DNA of 64,000 nt. Source: Polyodon spathula. Taxonomy: Eukaryota; Chordata; Actinopteri; Acipenseriformes; Polyodontidae. Shown here one piece after another: positions 1 through 11,440 of this stretch; the stretch's first letter is position 1, and every line of letters starts with the position of its first letter. The position numbers and the translations under genes are program-made. Where the stretch lies: the NCBI RefSeq assembly GCF_017654505.1, contig NC_054540.1, positions 41,790,554 through 41,854,553 of the forward strand, in the 5' to 3' direction. A model generated the notes under the pieces. The model was not told the origin of the DNA, did not search any database, and worked only from the letters and a program-made list of their open reading frames with translations.

Positions 1-2
1 CG

Positions 3-848
3 TCTCTTCCCCTGGCTCACTTGGTGCACCTCAAAGAGGATTACAATAGCATCAAGACCTTGCTGGACGCCTTGAAGTATGATGAGTATGGCTGGGAGGT
101 CATAGGAGACTTCAAAATGGTGGCATTCCTGATGGGTCTCCAAGGCGGTTTTACCAAGTTTCCCTGCTATCTTTGCCTTTGGGACAGCAGGGACACCAAG
201 GCGCACTACCACAGGCGGGACTGGCCACAGCGGACCGAGTTCTCTGTGGGGAGGAACAATGTCAAGTGGGAGCCACTGGTGGACCCCCGGAAGGTGCTGA
301 TGCCACCACTGCACATCAAATTGGGCCTTATGAAACAATTTGTCAGAGCTCTAGATAAGGAGTCGGCAGCCTTCGAGTACCTTCAAGACTTCTTCCCTAA
401 GCTGTCTGAGGCAAAGGTCAAAGCCGGTGTCTTTGTCGGACCACAGATAAAGAAGATCCTGGAGTGCAATGAATTCCCCAAGAAGCTCACTAGTAAGGAG
501 AAAGCGGCTTGGAACAGCTTTGTCGCAGTGGTTCGGGGCTTCCTGGGCAATCACAAGGCCGAAAACTATGTGGAGCTGGTTGAGACTCTGGTGAAGAACT
601 ATGGCACAATGGGTTGTAGGATGTCCCTCAAAGTCCATATCCTTGATGCTCATCTTGATAAATTCAAGGAGAACATGGGAGCGTACTCAGAGGAGCAAGG
701 CGAGCATTTCCACCAGGATATACTGGACTTTGAACGCCGCTACCAAGGACAGTATAACGAGAACATGATGGGAGACTACATTTGGGGGCTGATTCGTGAA
801 AGTGATTTACAGAATAATCGTAAATCTCGAAAAACTACTCACTTCTAA
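3..848 (+). CDS. Unidentified transposon-like protein, 5' end outside window
   Basis: An open frame enters from the left edge and runs 281 codons to a TAA at 846-848. No ATG near the left edge is a convincing start, so this is the C-terminal part of a longer protein. Visible features are a CYLC pair in a segment beginning GGFTKFPCYLCLWDSR, histidines and a second acidic cluster near HFHQDILDFERRY, and a basic end KSRKTTHF. From memory, proteins with this exact style of C-terminus occur in many copies in fish and invertebrate genomes, annotated as uncharacterised; that suggests a mobile-element gene, but I cannot name the superfamily or prove a DDE catalytic triad. The frame is undamaged over its whole visible length, unlike almost every other element here, which suggests a young copy. 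A host gene is the alternative. Confidence 0.6.
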   Translation, partial: SLPLAHLVHLKEDYNSIKTLLDALKYDEYGWEVIGDFKMVAFLMGLQGGFTKFPCYLCLWDSRDTKAHYHRRDWPQRTEFSVGRNNVKWEPLVDPRKVLMPPLHIKLGLMKQFVRALDKESAAFEYLQDFFPKLSEAKVKAGVFVGPQIKKILECNEFPKKLTSKEKAAWNSFVAVVRGFLGNHKAENYVELVETLVKNYGTMGCRMSLKVHILDAHLDKFKENMGAYSEEQGEHFHQDILDFERRYQGQYNENMMGDYIWGLIRESDLQNNRKSRKTTHF

Positions 849-1310
849 ATCTTTTGTAGTCATTTTTGTATTACTTTAGTATAAATACATGTTAATTTGG
901 ATTCATATGTTGTTTTTTTCTGACTTTATGTGAACGAAAAAACACAAATTCGCCCATTTTCTCATTGGAAATAGGTGAATTTCAAAATATCACTTTCCTG
1001 GTCACAAAAGCAAAGTTTGTGGGGAAAAATAGCCATTTTCTGTACTTTTGAGGCATAAGCAATTAAGAAATAACACTTACTACCCAGGAACAAAAATTGT
1101 GTTGCATAGGGTTATCAAGCATGTGGTGGTCCAAGAGTAGCTGGCCACGTAATGTAAACAATCTTGCTGTTTTGAAACAATAAGTTCTAAACTAGTCAAT
1201 CCAGAAGATCTAGAAGAAGATCCTAATCAAACTGCTTACTCATGTCTCATATTTCAACATTACTGCCGCTACTCGTAGACCACACACAAAATCCCTTTAA
1301 AAACACCACC
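849..1310 (+). other. AT-rich 3' region of the preceding element
   Basis: No open frame. The stretch is AT-rich and likely holds the 3' untranslated part and terminus of the element at 3-848. No terminal inverted repeat can be matched because the left end lies outside the window. Confidence 0.3.
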
Positions 1311-1392
1311 ATTGCAGACTGCCGACCAGCCAGACCACCCCCTTGCAGACTAAGGACCAGCCAGACTACCGCCCTTGCAGACTGCCGCCTTC
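1311..1392. repeat. Short CCAGCCAGAC-rich tandem repeat
   Basis: About two and a half units of 30-33 bp, each starting GCAGACT and containing GACCAGCCAGAC, at 1314, 1344 and 1377. It produces C-rich open frames that do not look like protein. The following stretch 1393-1904 shows no gene. Confidence 0.55.
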
Positions 1393-1904
1393 CACCGTCA
1401 CGCCAGCCTCCAGTACCCTTACATTCTGCTTATTATTCCGTTCACACTTGTCTGTAAAAAAAAAAAAAAACAGCCTTTTAAATCATCCAGGTAACACGAA
1501 TCCTCATTTGATTGGCGCAGGGATAGGGACGAAAGATAAGGGGGCGTTCTAAAATGAAAGTAATGAAAACTATAAGCACAAAGTAGCGACCTGCTATATT
1601 TAGTTTCTTAAAAATATAAAATAAGTAGCCTTTATTTTAAAATGAATAAACACATACAGTATTATGAGCGTGGGACCACAGAAAATAGACTTAAAACCAT
1701 ACATTTTATGTTGTTTTAATGAAGTAGATAAACTAAGAAAAAGCATACACGCTCCAAAATGCTTAAGGTGCAAAGTACAAAATCTTACTTAAGAAACAGT
1801 GACCTATTTTGTTTTCAGTTTAAAAATAAATAGATGTGGAGAATGTTAAGTGTGCTAGCAGTATCTTTCTCATCGCACTCATGTAGATTAATGCACTAAA
1901 GCAT

Positions 1905-1958
1905 GAGCAGGGCTCTTTGTTTTTGGTTTTTATTTTTGCTCAGGTGGTGTCCCTTTTT

Positions 1959-2001
<43 letters not shown>

Positions 2002-2165
2002 CCCACTCCATTCAATTAAATTCTTGGAAAAGTGTTGATTGTGAAACAAGTTCACTTTAGTTTTTTTCTCCCGTAACATGATTGAGACTATGATTCTGTT
2101 TCATTAAATAATGTTAAAAAAAAAAGAAATCTCCTTGTTTTTAATTCAAACCGAATTAGTTTTTA
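1905..2165 (+). repeat. Left arm of inverted repeat flanking LINE A
   Basis: Read in reverse complement, 7062-7290 matches this arm through several landmarks in the same order: a GTTTTTGGTTTTTATTTTTG block, CAATTAAATTCTTG, AAGTGTTGA, TGAGACTATGATTCT and TTAATTCAAACCGAA. The arm carries a 38-T tract at 1962-1999 that the other arm lacks. The arms are clearly diverged, so this is an old palindromic element or fold-back repeat split by LINE A. Confidence 0.7.
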
Positions 2166-2560
2166 ATTCACTCGCTGTCTTCCCAGCGACAGCGAATGGA
2201 AGCGACAGCGTGGGAGAATTACAGGTGTGGAAAAGTACAGAGAAGTTTAGAAGCAGTAAGGAGAAATTACATCTTTAATCGTTTTAATCAGAAAACATCG
2301 GATATTGGGGAAACACTGTAGCTCAAAGTCAAACAGCCGCATGGGTTTTTCTTATAACAGACAAGCTGAAACTCGGAGCAGCTGATTCAAATTCAGCGCC
2401 GTTCTGAGACACGGGGGAGGGGAGGAGCCAACAGCACAGCAGAATAACGCAGCTTTAAACGAGGCAGTCTTCCCAGCGACAGCGAGTGAGAAGTACAGGC
2501 GTCGAAAGTGCAGAGCAGTTTAGAAGCAGCTGGAAAGCAGGTTGACTGCTACAGAAGAAA
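2166..2560 (+). promoter_or_regulatory. Tandem 5' UTR monomers of LINE A
   Basis: The motif CTTCCCAGCGACAGCG occurs at about 2177 and again at about 2467, each time followed by AGTACAGA/GCAGAG and TTTAGAAGCAG. This gives two monomers of roughly 290 bp. In other LINE families repeated 5' monomers carry the internal promoter; that role is inferred here. Confidence 0.6.
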
Positions 2561-3372
2561 GTAAACTTCAAAAACTAGTAAGTATGCTAGAAATGAAGCT
2601 GGAAGAAATGAGATAGTAACAGGATCTTGAGGAGCTGGCACACCCACAATTCATGGAGATCTGCACCACCTCTAACAGACTGAAAGCCATCAGGGAAATA
2701 GAAGGTCAGAATAGTTGGGTTCAGGTAGGCAGAAGCAGGGAAAAAAAGAAACTTCGTCAAACACAACCACCAGAAATCAAAACAACCAACAAATTTGAGT
2801 CACTTCAAAATTTTGATGAGCAAAACCAACAAGAGAACAAAAGGAACAACATCCAGGACCCTATTGACAGTGGTGACCAGACAGCAAAAAGAAGGGAGGT
2901 CATGATTGTTGGGGACTCCATATTGAGAAACACAGCAAGTTCAATTCGCAGTTTGGACCCCCTTACTACAACAGTGTGCTGCCTTCCGGGAGCCTCAGTC
3001 AAGCACATCACTGAGAACGTAGACAGGCTCCTAGAACGAACAGGAGACGACCCGGTAGTAGTCGTCCACATCGGTACAAACAACATTGGAAGAGACAGAC
3101 CAAAATCCCTGCAAAACAAATTCAGAGAGCTAGGAAGGAAATTAAAAGACAAGACCAAAACTGTGGTATTTTCTGCTATACTACTGGCACCTTGCAAAGG
3201 ACCATATGGACAGCTGGAAATAATTAATCTAAATGCATAGCTGAAGACGTGGTCCACATGGGAAGGCTTCACCTATCTTGATCACTGTATAGATGGGACG
3301 GACTACACTTAAATAAAAAGGGAACCAGTCTACTTGGAGAAAAGATCCTCGAGCAGGTTCAGAAGCATTTAA
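2560..3372 (+). pseudogene. LINE A ORF1, esterase-type, broken
   Basis: Encodes the family's ORF1 from the coiled-coil (KLQKLVSMLEMKLEEM) onward. The SGNH-hydrolase motifs are visible: MIVGDSILR (catalytic serine block), VVVHIGTNNIGRD (block III-like) and, near the end, the GLHLN block with the catalytic histidine region. Breaks are an in-frame TAG at about 2614, TGG to TAG at 3238 in the AWLKTW segment, and loss of about 30 bases before the last block. The N-terminal CxxC pair of the intact paralogue at 11441-12388 is missing. In CR1-like elements the esterase ORF1 is thought to assist ribonucleoprotein or membrane interaction. Confidence 0.85.
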
Positions 3373-3391
3373 ACTAGATAGAAAGGGGAGA

Positions 3392-6300
3392 GATCAACAA
3401 AAAGAAAACAGAAGGGAGACTGCATCAAAGCAAGGACAACAACTCGGGTAAGACAGTCATTAAATGTATTTATCTAAATGCTAGAAGTATCAGAAACAAA
3501 ATTTCAGAACTTGAAGCTACTGTACTAACAAGTAACTATGATGTGATAGGTGTTACAGAAACGTGGTTGTCTGAGAGTAATGGGGACGAATATAATATTT
3601 GTGGGTATAAACTGTATAGGAAAGACAGGCAGGACAGAAGAGGAGGAGGGGTAGCACTATACATAAGAAACATTCTTGAAGCCCATGAGTTAAACCTGGA
3701 CAAAAAAAATAAAGCCGAATCAATATGGGTCAGAATAACGGACAACAATTCAAAGGGCATAATAATAGGAGCATGCTATAGACTGCCAGATTCAGACGGT
3801 GAACAAAATAATCTGTTACACAATGACATTAGAAATGTGTGTAGCAAAGGAGAAGCCATACTAATGGGGGATTTCAACTTCCCCCATATAAAATGGGAAA
3901 ACCCGGTGGGGAGCACGAAGGATGAACTTGAAATGGTGGAAATGACAAATGACTGCTTCCTAACACAATTTGTCAAGGCACCGACTAGAGGGGAGACATG
4001 CCTTGATTTAGTCTTTTCAAATAATGAAGACAGACTAACTAAAACGGAGGTCAGAGAACCACTAGCAAACTTAGATCACAACATGTTCTCATTTGAAGTG
4101 CTTTTTAAAACCCCAAAAGTAATGACTAAAGCTAAGGTTTACAATTTTAGAAAAGCAAACTATGAAGGTATGAAACAGAGACTAACAGAAGTAGATTGGA
4201 GTAAAATAGAGAAAACACCCACAGAAGAAGGATGGTTGTTCTTCAAAAATGTAGTACTAGAGGTGCAAAACAATTACATCCCTAAAGTAGACAAATCTAA
4301 ATGTAAAACTAAATTGCCAAAATGGTTTAATAGATCAATAAAAAAAAATATTCAGCAAAAAAAGGCACTTTACAGAGCATTAAAAAGGGACCAAAGAGAA
4401 AGTACACAGAAAGAGTACACGGAACTGCAAACGCAAGTCAAAAAGGAAGTTAGAAAGGCCAAGAGAGAAATAGAAATGAACATTGCTAAGGGAGGTGTGG
4501 AAGGGGTGTGGGTAATTCACTGACCAGGAGACAGACAGGTGTACTTGGAAACACCACACAGGTGCCCAGTTTTATTTTAGACCGGTTCTTTTTTTTCTCC
4601 GGCAGAGGGCACTGTTGACCGTGGGCTGCCTATCAACGATGATAGACAGCACCACGGAAATACCACAGCTGGTACACGAACAGCAAATGCACTCGCAGGT
4701 GCTCAAAGAAATAATAATGAAAACAGAAGGCGAAAAGAACAAGGGAAAATAAAACAGTAATAAAACTACAAATAAAAGGTGCTGCACTCGGCAGCATTAT
4801 CCCGGTCGCCGCTACCCGCACGACCCGGATCACCGTCCTATTCTCTCGGCTATCTAGCCTGCTCTTTCACAATACGCCGGGGTCTGCCCAAGGGTTCCCC
4901 GCTCTCTCTCTCTGTCTCGCTGATTCCCGGTCCCGAATCAAAGCGTCCGCACCCTTAGCGCGTCTAAGTGGGCAGACCTGAGGAAACAACAGAGCGTTAT
5001 TTTATAGGACCAACAATCACCCAAGACCCGCCTCCCAGCCATTCAGAGAGGGGGAAAGTCCACACACACCCTTTCCCACCTCCCCGTGTCACTGCCATGA
5101 CTCACAGGCGGTTGTTGGGCGACTGCCGCCCTCTTCCTGCAGCCCGTGAACACGCCAGCAGAGTCAGCACAGATCTCTCCCTGTACAGGGGCCATTCCAA
5201 AGGCAATTCCAAAATGTTTTTCCAATATTACAACAGCAAGAGAACATTCAAAGAGGAGATTAAATGTTTAAGAGATACAAATGGCAAAATCATAGAGGAA
5301 GAAAAAAAAATAGCAAATATGTTAAATGATTACTTTTCACAAGTTTTTACAAAGGAAGATACTGACAACATGCCCCACATGTCATCCAGTTCCTATCCAG
5401 TTTTAAATAACTTTAGCATAACTGAGGCAGAAGTGTTAAAGGGACTAGGAGCTCTTAAAATAAACAAATCCCCTGGGCCGGATGAGATCCTCCCAATAAT
5501 ACTCAAAGAAATGAAAGAAGTTATTTACAAACCGCTAACCAAGATCATGCAACAGTCTCTTGTCACAGGGGTGGTACCGACAGACTGGAAAATTGCAAAC
5601 GTAATACCGATCCACAAAAAGGGAAACAAAACTGAACCAGGTAACTACAGACCAGTAAGCCTGACTTCTATTATATGCAAACTTATGAAAACTATAATAA
5701 TATCCCAAATGGAAAATTGTCTATATGGTAATAGTGTCCTGGGAGACAGTCAACATGGTTTTAGAAAAGGGAGATCATGTCTAACTAACCTGCTTGATTT
5801 TTTTGAGGATGCAACATCGATAAAGGATAATTGCAAAGCATATGACATGATTTATTTAGATTTCCAGAAAGCTTTTGACAAAGTCCCACATAAAAGATTG
5901 TCAAACTGAATGCAGTAGGGATTCAAGGAAACGCATGTACATGGATTAGGGAGTGGTTAACATGTAGAAAACAGAAAGTACTGATTTTATAGGAGAAATC
6001 TCAGAATGGAGTGTGGTAACCAGTGGAGTACCACAGGGATCAGTATTAGGTCCTCTGCTATTCCTAATCTACATTAATGATTTCTGGTATAGTAAGCAGA
6101 CTTGTTAAATTCGCAGATGACACAAAAATAGGAGGAGTGGCAAACACTGTTGCAGCAGCAAAGGTCATTCAAAATGATCTAGACAAGATTCAGAACTGGG
6201 CAGACACATGGCAAATGACACTTAATAGAGAAGTTTAAGGTACTGCACGCAGGAAATAAAAATGTGCATTATAAATATCATATGGGAGATACTGAAATTG

Positions 6301-6865
6301 GAGAAGGAATCTATGAAAAAGACCTAGGAGTTTTTGTTGACTCAGAAATGTCTTCATCTAGACAATATGGGGAAGAATTTAAATCAAGCGAAGTAATGTT
6401 AAAACTGTACAATGCATTAGTAAGACGTCATCTTGAATATTGTGTTCAGTTCTTGTCAACTCTCTATAAAAAGATATTTCTGCTCTAGAAAGAGTGCGAA
6501 GAAGAGAGATCAGAATTATTCCGGGTTTAAAAGGCATGTCATATGCAGACAGGCTAAAAGAACTGAATCTGTTCAGTCTTGAACAAAGAAGACTACGCAG
6601 TGACCTAATTCAAGCATTCAGAGTTCTAAAAGGTATTGACAATGTCGACCCAAGAGCCTTTTTCGACCTGAAAAAAGAAACAAGGACCAGGGGTCACAAA
6701 TGGAGATTAGACAAAGGGGCATTCAGAACAGAAAATAGGAGGCACTTTTTTACACAGAGATTCGTGAGGGTCTGGAATCAACTCCCCAGCAATGTTCTTG
6801 AAGCTGACACCCTGGGTTCCTTCAAGAAACTGCTTGATGAGATTTTGGGATCAATAAGCTTCTAA
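3392..6865 (+). pseudogene. LINE A ORF2 (APE endonuclease + reverse transcriptase), broken
   Basis: The N-terminal endonuclease is well preserved: NARSIRNKI, VTETWLSES, the catalytic-type GDFNFPHIKWE and LDHNMFSFE (normally SDHN). The RT half follows after the solo LTR with LGALKINKSPGPDEI, HGFRKGRS, YLDFQKAFDKVPHKR, GVPQGS and FADDTKIGG. Breaks include loss of bases after HKR (about 5900), a frameshift at about 5985, a gap before the ADDT block, and loss of the stretch between SSSRQYGE and EFKSSEV. The C-terminal part ends near GSISF at 6865. The APE domain nicks target DNA and RT copies the RNA in place; neither can be made from this copy. Confidence 0.88.
4496..5187 (-). repeat. Solo LTR inserted in LINE A ORF2
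   Basis: A 692-bp block interrupts ORF2 between the codons for NIAKG and NSKMFFQYY. Read on the minus strand it starts TGTACAGGG, ends CTTCCACA, and has LTR-like signals in order: a CCTATAAAATAACGC TATA region (about 5000 on the plus strand) and an AATAAAACTGGGC poly(A)-type signal (about 4570). Flanks read GGAGG on the left and GGGGC on the right, a plausible but imperfect 5-bp target duplication. No internal retroelement sequence remains, as expected after LTR-LTR recombination. Confidence 0.75.
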
Positions 6866-7061
6866 CAACCAAACGAGCAAGATGCACCTAACGGCCTCCT
6901 CTCGTTTGCAAACTTATGTTCTTATACAAACAGAAAGTGAAGTTAAGTTAATTTAATTAAATTGTAATTAAGAGAAACTATTATTTGCAAAACAGGTTGT
7001 AACATTTTTGCAATGAGTCATTAAGAAAATCCGGGAAAAGCAATTGAACTTCACTCACTTT

Positions 7062-7290
7062 TTGTGTTCGGTTTGAATTAAAAATAAGGAGCTGCCTTTT
7101 TTTTTACGTTATCAATGAAATAGAAGAATCATAGTCTCATTCAAGTTACAGGAGAAAAAACAAAAGTGATCTTGTTTCACATTCAACACTTTTGCAAGAA
7201 TTTAATTGAGAAACAGAGTTAGGTCAGTATAAGTTTAAAGGGACATGAAGTGACCAAAAATAAAAACCAAAAACTAAGAGCCCTAAGTAT
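7062..7290 (-). repeat. Right arm of inverted repeat flanking LINE A
   Basis: Reverse complement partner of 1905-2165; see that entry for the shared landmarks. Sequence between the LINE A tail and this arm (6929-7061) is AT-rich and unassigned. Beyond the arm, 7291-7671 holds no gene I can see. Confidence 0.7.
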
Positions 7291-7671
7291 GAGCTAAACT
7301 GATTTTGTAAATTCTTTCTTTCACATCTATATTAACTATGCTTTAAATCAAACCTATAAATCAGCAAATTAATACATTGCAAACATATTTACTTTAACAT
7401 AGTTTTAACTACAAAAATAAGTGCCTTTGTTTGGATTCCATGTTTTAAAACAACAACAGCGGACTAGAACCCCGCAGCATGAAGAACATTTAACATTAAT
7501 AACAGTTTCAAACCAAGATGTTTTTTATTATTATTACAATGGTTCCAGTACTTTAAAAAGGTTACACAGTCTACAGATGTGAAGGGACTAAATATATGTG
7601 CACTGTATAGTTTTTAAATATGTATCATGCTCTTAAAACATTAATATTTTATTTATTTTTTTTAAAATGTT

Positions 7672-8413
7672 AAGAACATAAGAACATAAGAAAGTTTACA
7701 AATGAGAGGAGGCCATTCGGCCCATCTTGCTTGTTTGGTTGTTAGTAGCTTATTGATCCCAGAATCTCATCAAGCAGCTTCTTGAAGGATCCCAGGGTGT
7801 CAGCTTCAACAACATTACTGGGGAGTTGATTCCAGACCCTCACGATTCTCTGTGTAAAAAAGTGCCTCCTATTTTCTGTTCTGAATGCCCCTTTGTCTAA
7901 TCTCCATTTGTGACCCCTGGTCCTTATTTCTTTTTTCAGGTCGAAAAAGTCCCATGGGTCGACATTGTCAATACCTTTTAGAATTCTGAATGCTTGAATT
8001 AGGTCACCACGTAGTCTTCTTTGTTCAAGACTGAACAGATTCAATTCTTTTAGCCTGTCTGCATATGACACTTTTCACAATGTATCCGAGGATCTTGTTA
8101 GCCTTTTTTATAGCCTTTTTTATCAACAAAAACTCCTAAGTCTTTTTCATAGATTCCTTCTCCAATTTCAGTATCTCCCATATGATATTTATAAAGTACA
8201 TTTTTATTTCCTGCGTGCAGTACCTTACACTTTTCTCTATTAAATGTCATTTGCCATGTGTCTGCCCAGTTCTGAATCTTGTCTAGATCATTTTGAATGA
8301 CCTTTGCTGCTGCAACAGTGTTTGCCACTCCGCCTACTTTTGTGTCGTCTGCAAATTTAACAAATTTGCTTACTATACCAGAATCTAAATCATTAATGTA
8401 GATTAGGAATAGC
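7672..8413 (-). mobile_element. LINE B, piece 1 (3' end)
   Basis: Minus-strand 3' end of the LINE family: a tail read on the plus strand as AAGAACATAAGAACATAAG, then the ORF2 C-terminus (GSISY end at 7742) through the FADDTKVGG block. About 170 bp are missing internally at about 8071. It stops at GATTAGGAATAGCA, exactly where the piece at 12807 resumes in the family consensus, so LINE C was inserted here. Confidence 0.88.
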
Positions 8414-8493
8414 ATAAGAACATAAGAACATAAGAACATAAGAAAGTTTACAAACGAGAGGAGGCCATTCGGCCCATCTTGCTCGTTTGGTTG

Positions 8494-11423
8494 TTAGTAG
8501 CTTATTGATCCCAAAATCTCATCAAGCAGCTTCTTGAAGGATCCCAGGGTGTCAGCTTCAACAACATTACTGGGGAGTTGGTTCCAGACCCTCACAATTC
8601 TCTGTGTAAAAAAGTGTCTCCTATTTTCTGTTCTGAATGCCCCTTTTTCTAAACTCCATTTGTGACCCCTGGTCCTTGTTTCTTTTTTCAGGCTGAAAAA
8701 GTCCCTTGCGTCGACACTGTCAATACCTTTTAGAATTTTGAATGCTTGAATTAGGTCGCCACGTAGTCTTCTTTGTTCAAGACTGAACAGATTCAATTCT
8801 TTTAGCCTGTCTGCATATGACATGCCTTTTAAGCCCGGAATAATTCTGGTCGCTCTTCTTTGCACTCTTTCTAGAGCAGCAATATCTTTTTTATAGCGAG
8901 GTGACCAGAACTGCACACAATATTCAAGATGAGGTCTTACAAGTGCATTGTACAGTTTTAACATTACTTCCCTTGATTTAAATTCAACACTTTTCACAAT
9001 GTATCCGAGCATCTTGTTAGCCTTTTTTATAGCTTCCCCACATTGCCTAGATGAAGACATTTCTGAGTCAACATAAACTCCTAGGTCTTTTTCATAGATT
9101 CCTTCTCCAATTTCAATATCTCCCATATGATATTTATAATGTACATTTTTATTTCCTGCGTGCAGTACCTTACACTTTTCTCTATTAAATGTCATTTGCC
9201 ATGTGTCTGCCCAGTTCTGAATCTTGTCTAGATCATTTTGAATGACCTTTGCTGCTGCAACAGTGTTTGCCACTCCTCCTACTTTTGTGTCGTCTGCAAA
9301 TTTAACAAGTTTGCTTACTATACCAGAATCTAAATCATTAATGTAGATTAGGAATAGCAGAGGACCTAATACTGATCCCTGTGGTACACCGCTGGTTACC
9401 ACACTCCATTCTGAGGTTTTTCCTCTAATCAGTACTTTCTGTTTTCTACATGTTAACCACTCCCTAATCCATGTACATGTGTTTCCTTGAATCCCAACTG
9501 CGTTCAGTTTGAGAATTAATCTTTTGTGCGGGACTTTGTCAAAAGCTTTCTGGAAATCTAAATAAACCATGTCATATGCTTTGCAATTATCCATTATCGA
9601 TGTTGCATCCTCAAAAAAAATCAAGCAAGTTAGTTAGACACGATCTCCCTTTCCTAAAACCATGTTGACTGTCTCCCAGGACCCTGTTACCATATAGGTA
9701 ATTTTCCATTTTGTATCTTATTATAGTTTCCATAAGTTTGCATATAATAGAAGTCAGGCTTACTGGTCTGTAGTTACCTGGTTCAGTTTTTGTTTCCCTT
9801 TTTGTGGATCGGTATTACGTTTGCAATTTTTCAGTCTGTCGGTACCACCCCTGTGTCAAGAAACTGCTGCATGATCTTGGTTAGCAGTTTATAAATAACT
9901 TCTTTCATTTCTTTGAGTACTACTGGGAGGATCTCATCCGGCCCAGGGGATTTGTTTATTTTAAGAGCTCCTAGTCCCTTTAACACTTCTGCCTCAGTTA
10001 TGCTAAAGTTATTTAAAACTGGATAGGAACTGGATGACATGTGGGGGGGCATGTTGTCATTTTTTTTGTTTTCGTATCTTCCTTTTTAAACACATTTTTT
10101 TTAAATTTTTTTAAATTTTTTAAAAAAAAATTGGGCATGTTTGTCAAAAAAAAATGTATCTTCCTTTGTAAAAACTTGTGAAAAGTAATCATTTAACATA
10201 TTTGCTATTTTTTTTTCTTCCTCTACGATTTTGCCATTTGTATCTCTTAAACATTTAATCTCCTCTTTGAATGTTCTCTTGCTGTTGTAATATTGGAAAA
10301 ACATTTTGGAATTGGTTTTAGCTCCCTTAGCAATGTTCATTTCTATTTCTCTCTTGGCCTTTCTAACTTCCTTTTTGACTTGCATTTGCAGTTCTGTGTA
10401 CTCTTTCTGCGTACTTTTCTTTTTGGTCCTTTTTTAATGCTCTGTAAAGTGCCTTTTTTCGCTGAATAATTTTTTTAATTGATCTATTAAACCATTTTGG
10501 CAATTTAGTTTTACATTTAGATTTGTCTACTTTAGGGATATAATTGTTTTGCGCCTCTAGTACTACATTTTTGAAGAACAACCATCCTTCTTCTGTGGGT
10601 GTTTTCTCTATTTTACTCCAATCTACTTCTGTTAGTCTCTGTTTCATGCCTTCATAGTTTGCTTTTCTAAAATTGTAAACCTTAGCTTTAGTCTTTACTT
10701 TTGAGGATTTTAAAAAACACTTCAAATGAGACCATGTTGTGGTCTGAGTTTGCCAGTGGTTCTCTGACCTCTGTTTTAGTTATTCTATCTTCGTTATTTG
10801 AAAAGACTAAATCAAGGCATGCCTCCCCTCTAGTCGGTGCCTTGACAAATTGTGTTAGGAAGCAGTCATTTATCATTTCCACCATTTCTATTTCATCCTT
10901 CGCGCTACCCACCGGGTTTTCCCCATTTTATTTAGGGGAAGTTGAAATCCCCCATTAGTATGGCTTCTCCTTTGCTACACACATTTCTAATGTCATTGTA
11001 TAACAGATTATTGTGCTCACCGTCTGAATCTGGCGGTCTATAGCATGCTCCTATTATTATGCCCTTTGAATTTTTGTCTGTTATTCTGACCCATATTGAT
11101 TCGGTTTTATTTTCTTTGTCCAGGTTTAACACCTGGGCTTCAAGACTGTTTCTTATGTATAGCGCTACCCCTCCTCCTCTTCTGTCCTGCCTGTCTTTCC
11201 TATACAGTGTATACCCACAAATATTATATTCGTCCCCATCACTCTCAGACAACCACGTTTCTGTAACACCTATCACATCATAGTTACCTGTCAGTGCAGT
11301 AGCTTCAAGTTCTAGAATTTTGTTTCTGATACTTCTAGCATTTAGATAAATACATTTAATGGTTGTCTTACCTGAGTTGTTGTTCTTGTTTTGATGCGGT
11401 CTCCCTTCTGTTTTTTTGTTCAT
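8494..11423 (-). pseudogene. LINE C ORF2 (APE-RT), frameshifted
   Basis: Order on the minus strand: endonuclease (NARSIRNKI, VTETWLSES, GVALYIRNS, GDFNFP, NSDHNMVSFEV), a linker with basic coiled segment (QVKKEVRKAKREIEMN), RT ([45 protein letters not shown]), and a C-terminal region ([33 protein letters not shown]). About 975 codons, normal for this type. Breaks: an extra A in the run at about 9613, a T/A-rich duplication at 10047-10168, and shifts near 10380, 10690 and 10920. The largest intact piece is 8494-9624. Confidence 0.88.
10047..10168. repeat. Local duplication with T and A runs inside LINE C ORF2
   Basis: The family sequence GGGCATGTTGTCA...GTATCTTCC appears twice, at about 10048-10083 and 10132-10163, separated by T-rich then A-rich runs. 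Other copies carry it once. It breaks ORF2. Confidence 0.7.
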
Positions 11424-11440
11424 TTCTCCCCCCTTCCTTT

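Larger units (their letters stand above)
2166..6928 (+). mobile_element. LINE A, CR1-like non-LTR retrotransposon, decayed
   Basis: Near full-length copy: tandem 5' UTR monomers, ORF1 with esterase domain, ORF2 with APE endonuclease and reverse transcriptase, and a 3' end with CTCTCGTTTGCAAAC followed by a TTATGTTCTTAT tail. Frames are broken by stops and small deletions, and a solo LTR sits in ORF2. The N-terminal part of ORF1 is deleted, so the 5' UTR runs straight into the coiled-coil segment. It cannot move by itself. Placement in the CR1/L2-type group rests on the ORF1 esterase plus APE-RT ORF2 and the short repeated tail; the exact clade is inference. Confidence 0.9.

Noticed and set aside
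4968..5909. 313-codon open frame with RT motifs and a novel N-terminus
   Set aside because: The first 75 residues are antisense solo-LTR sequence fused by chance to LINE A ORF2; not a real gene.
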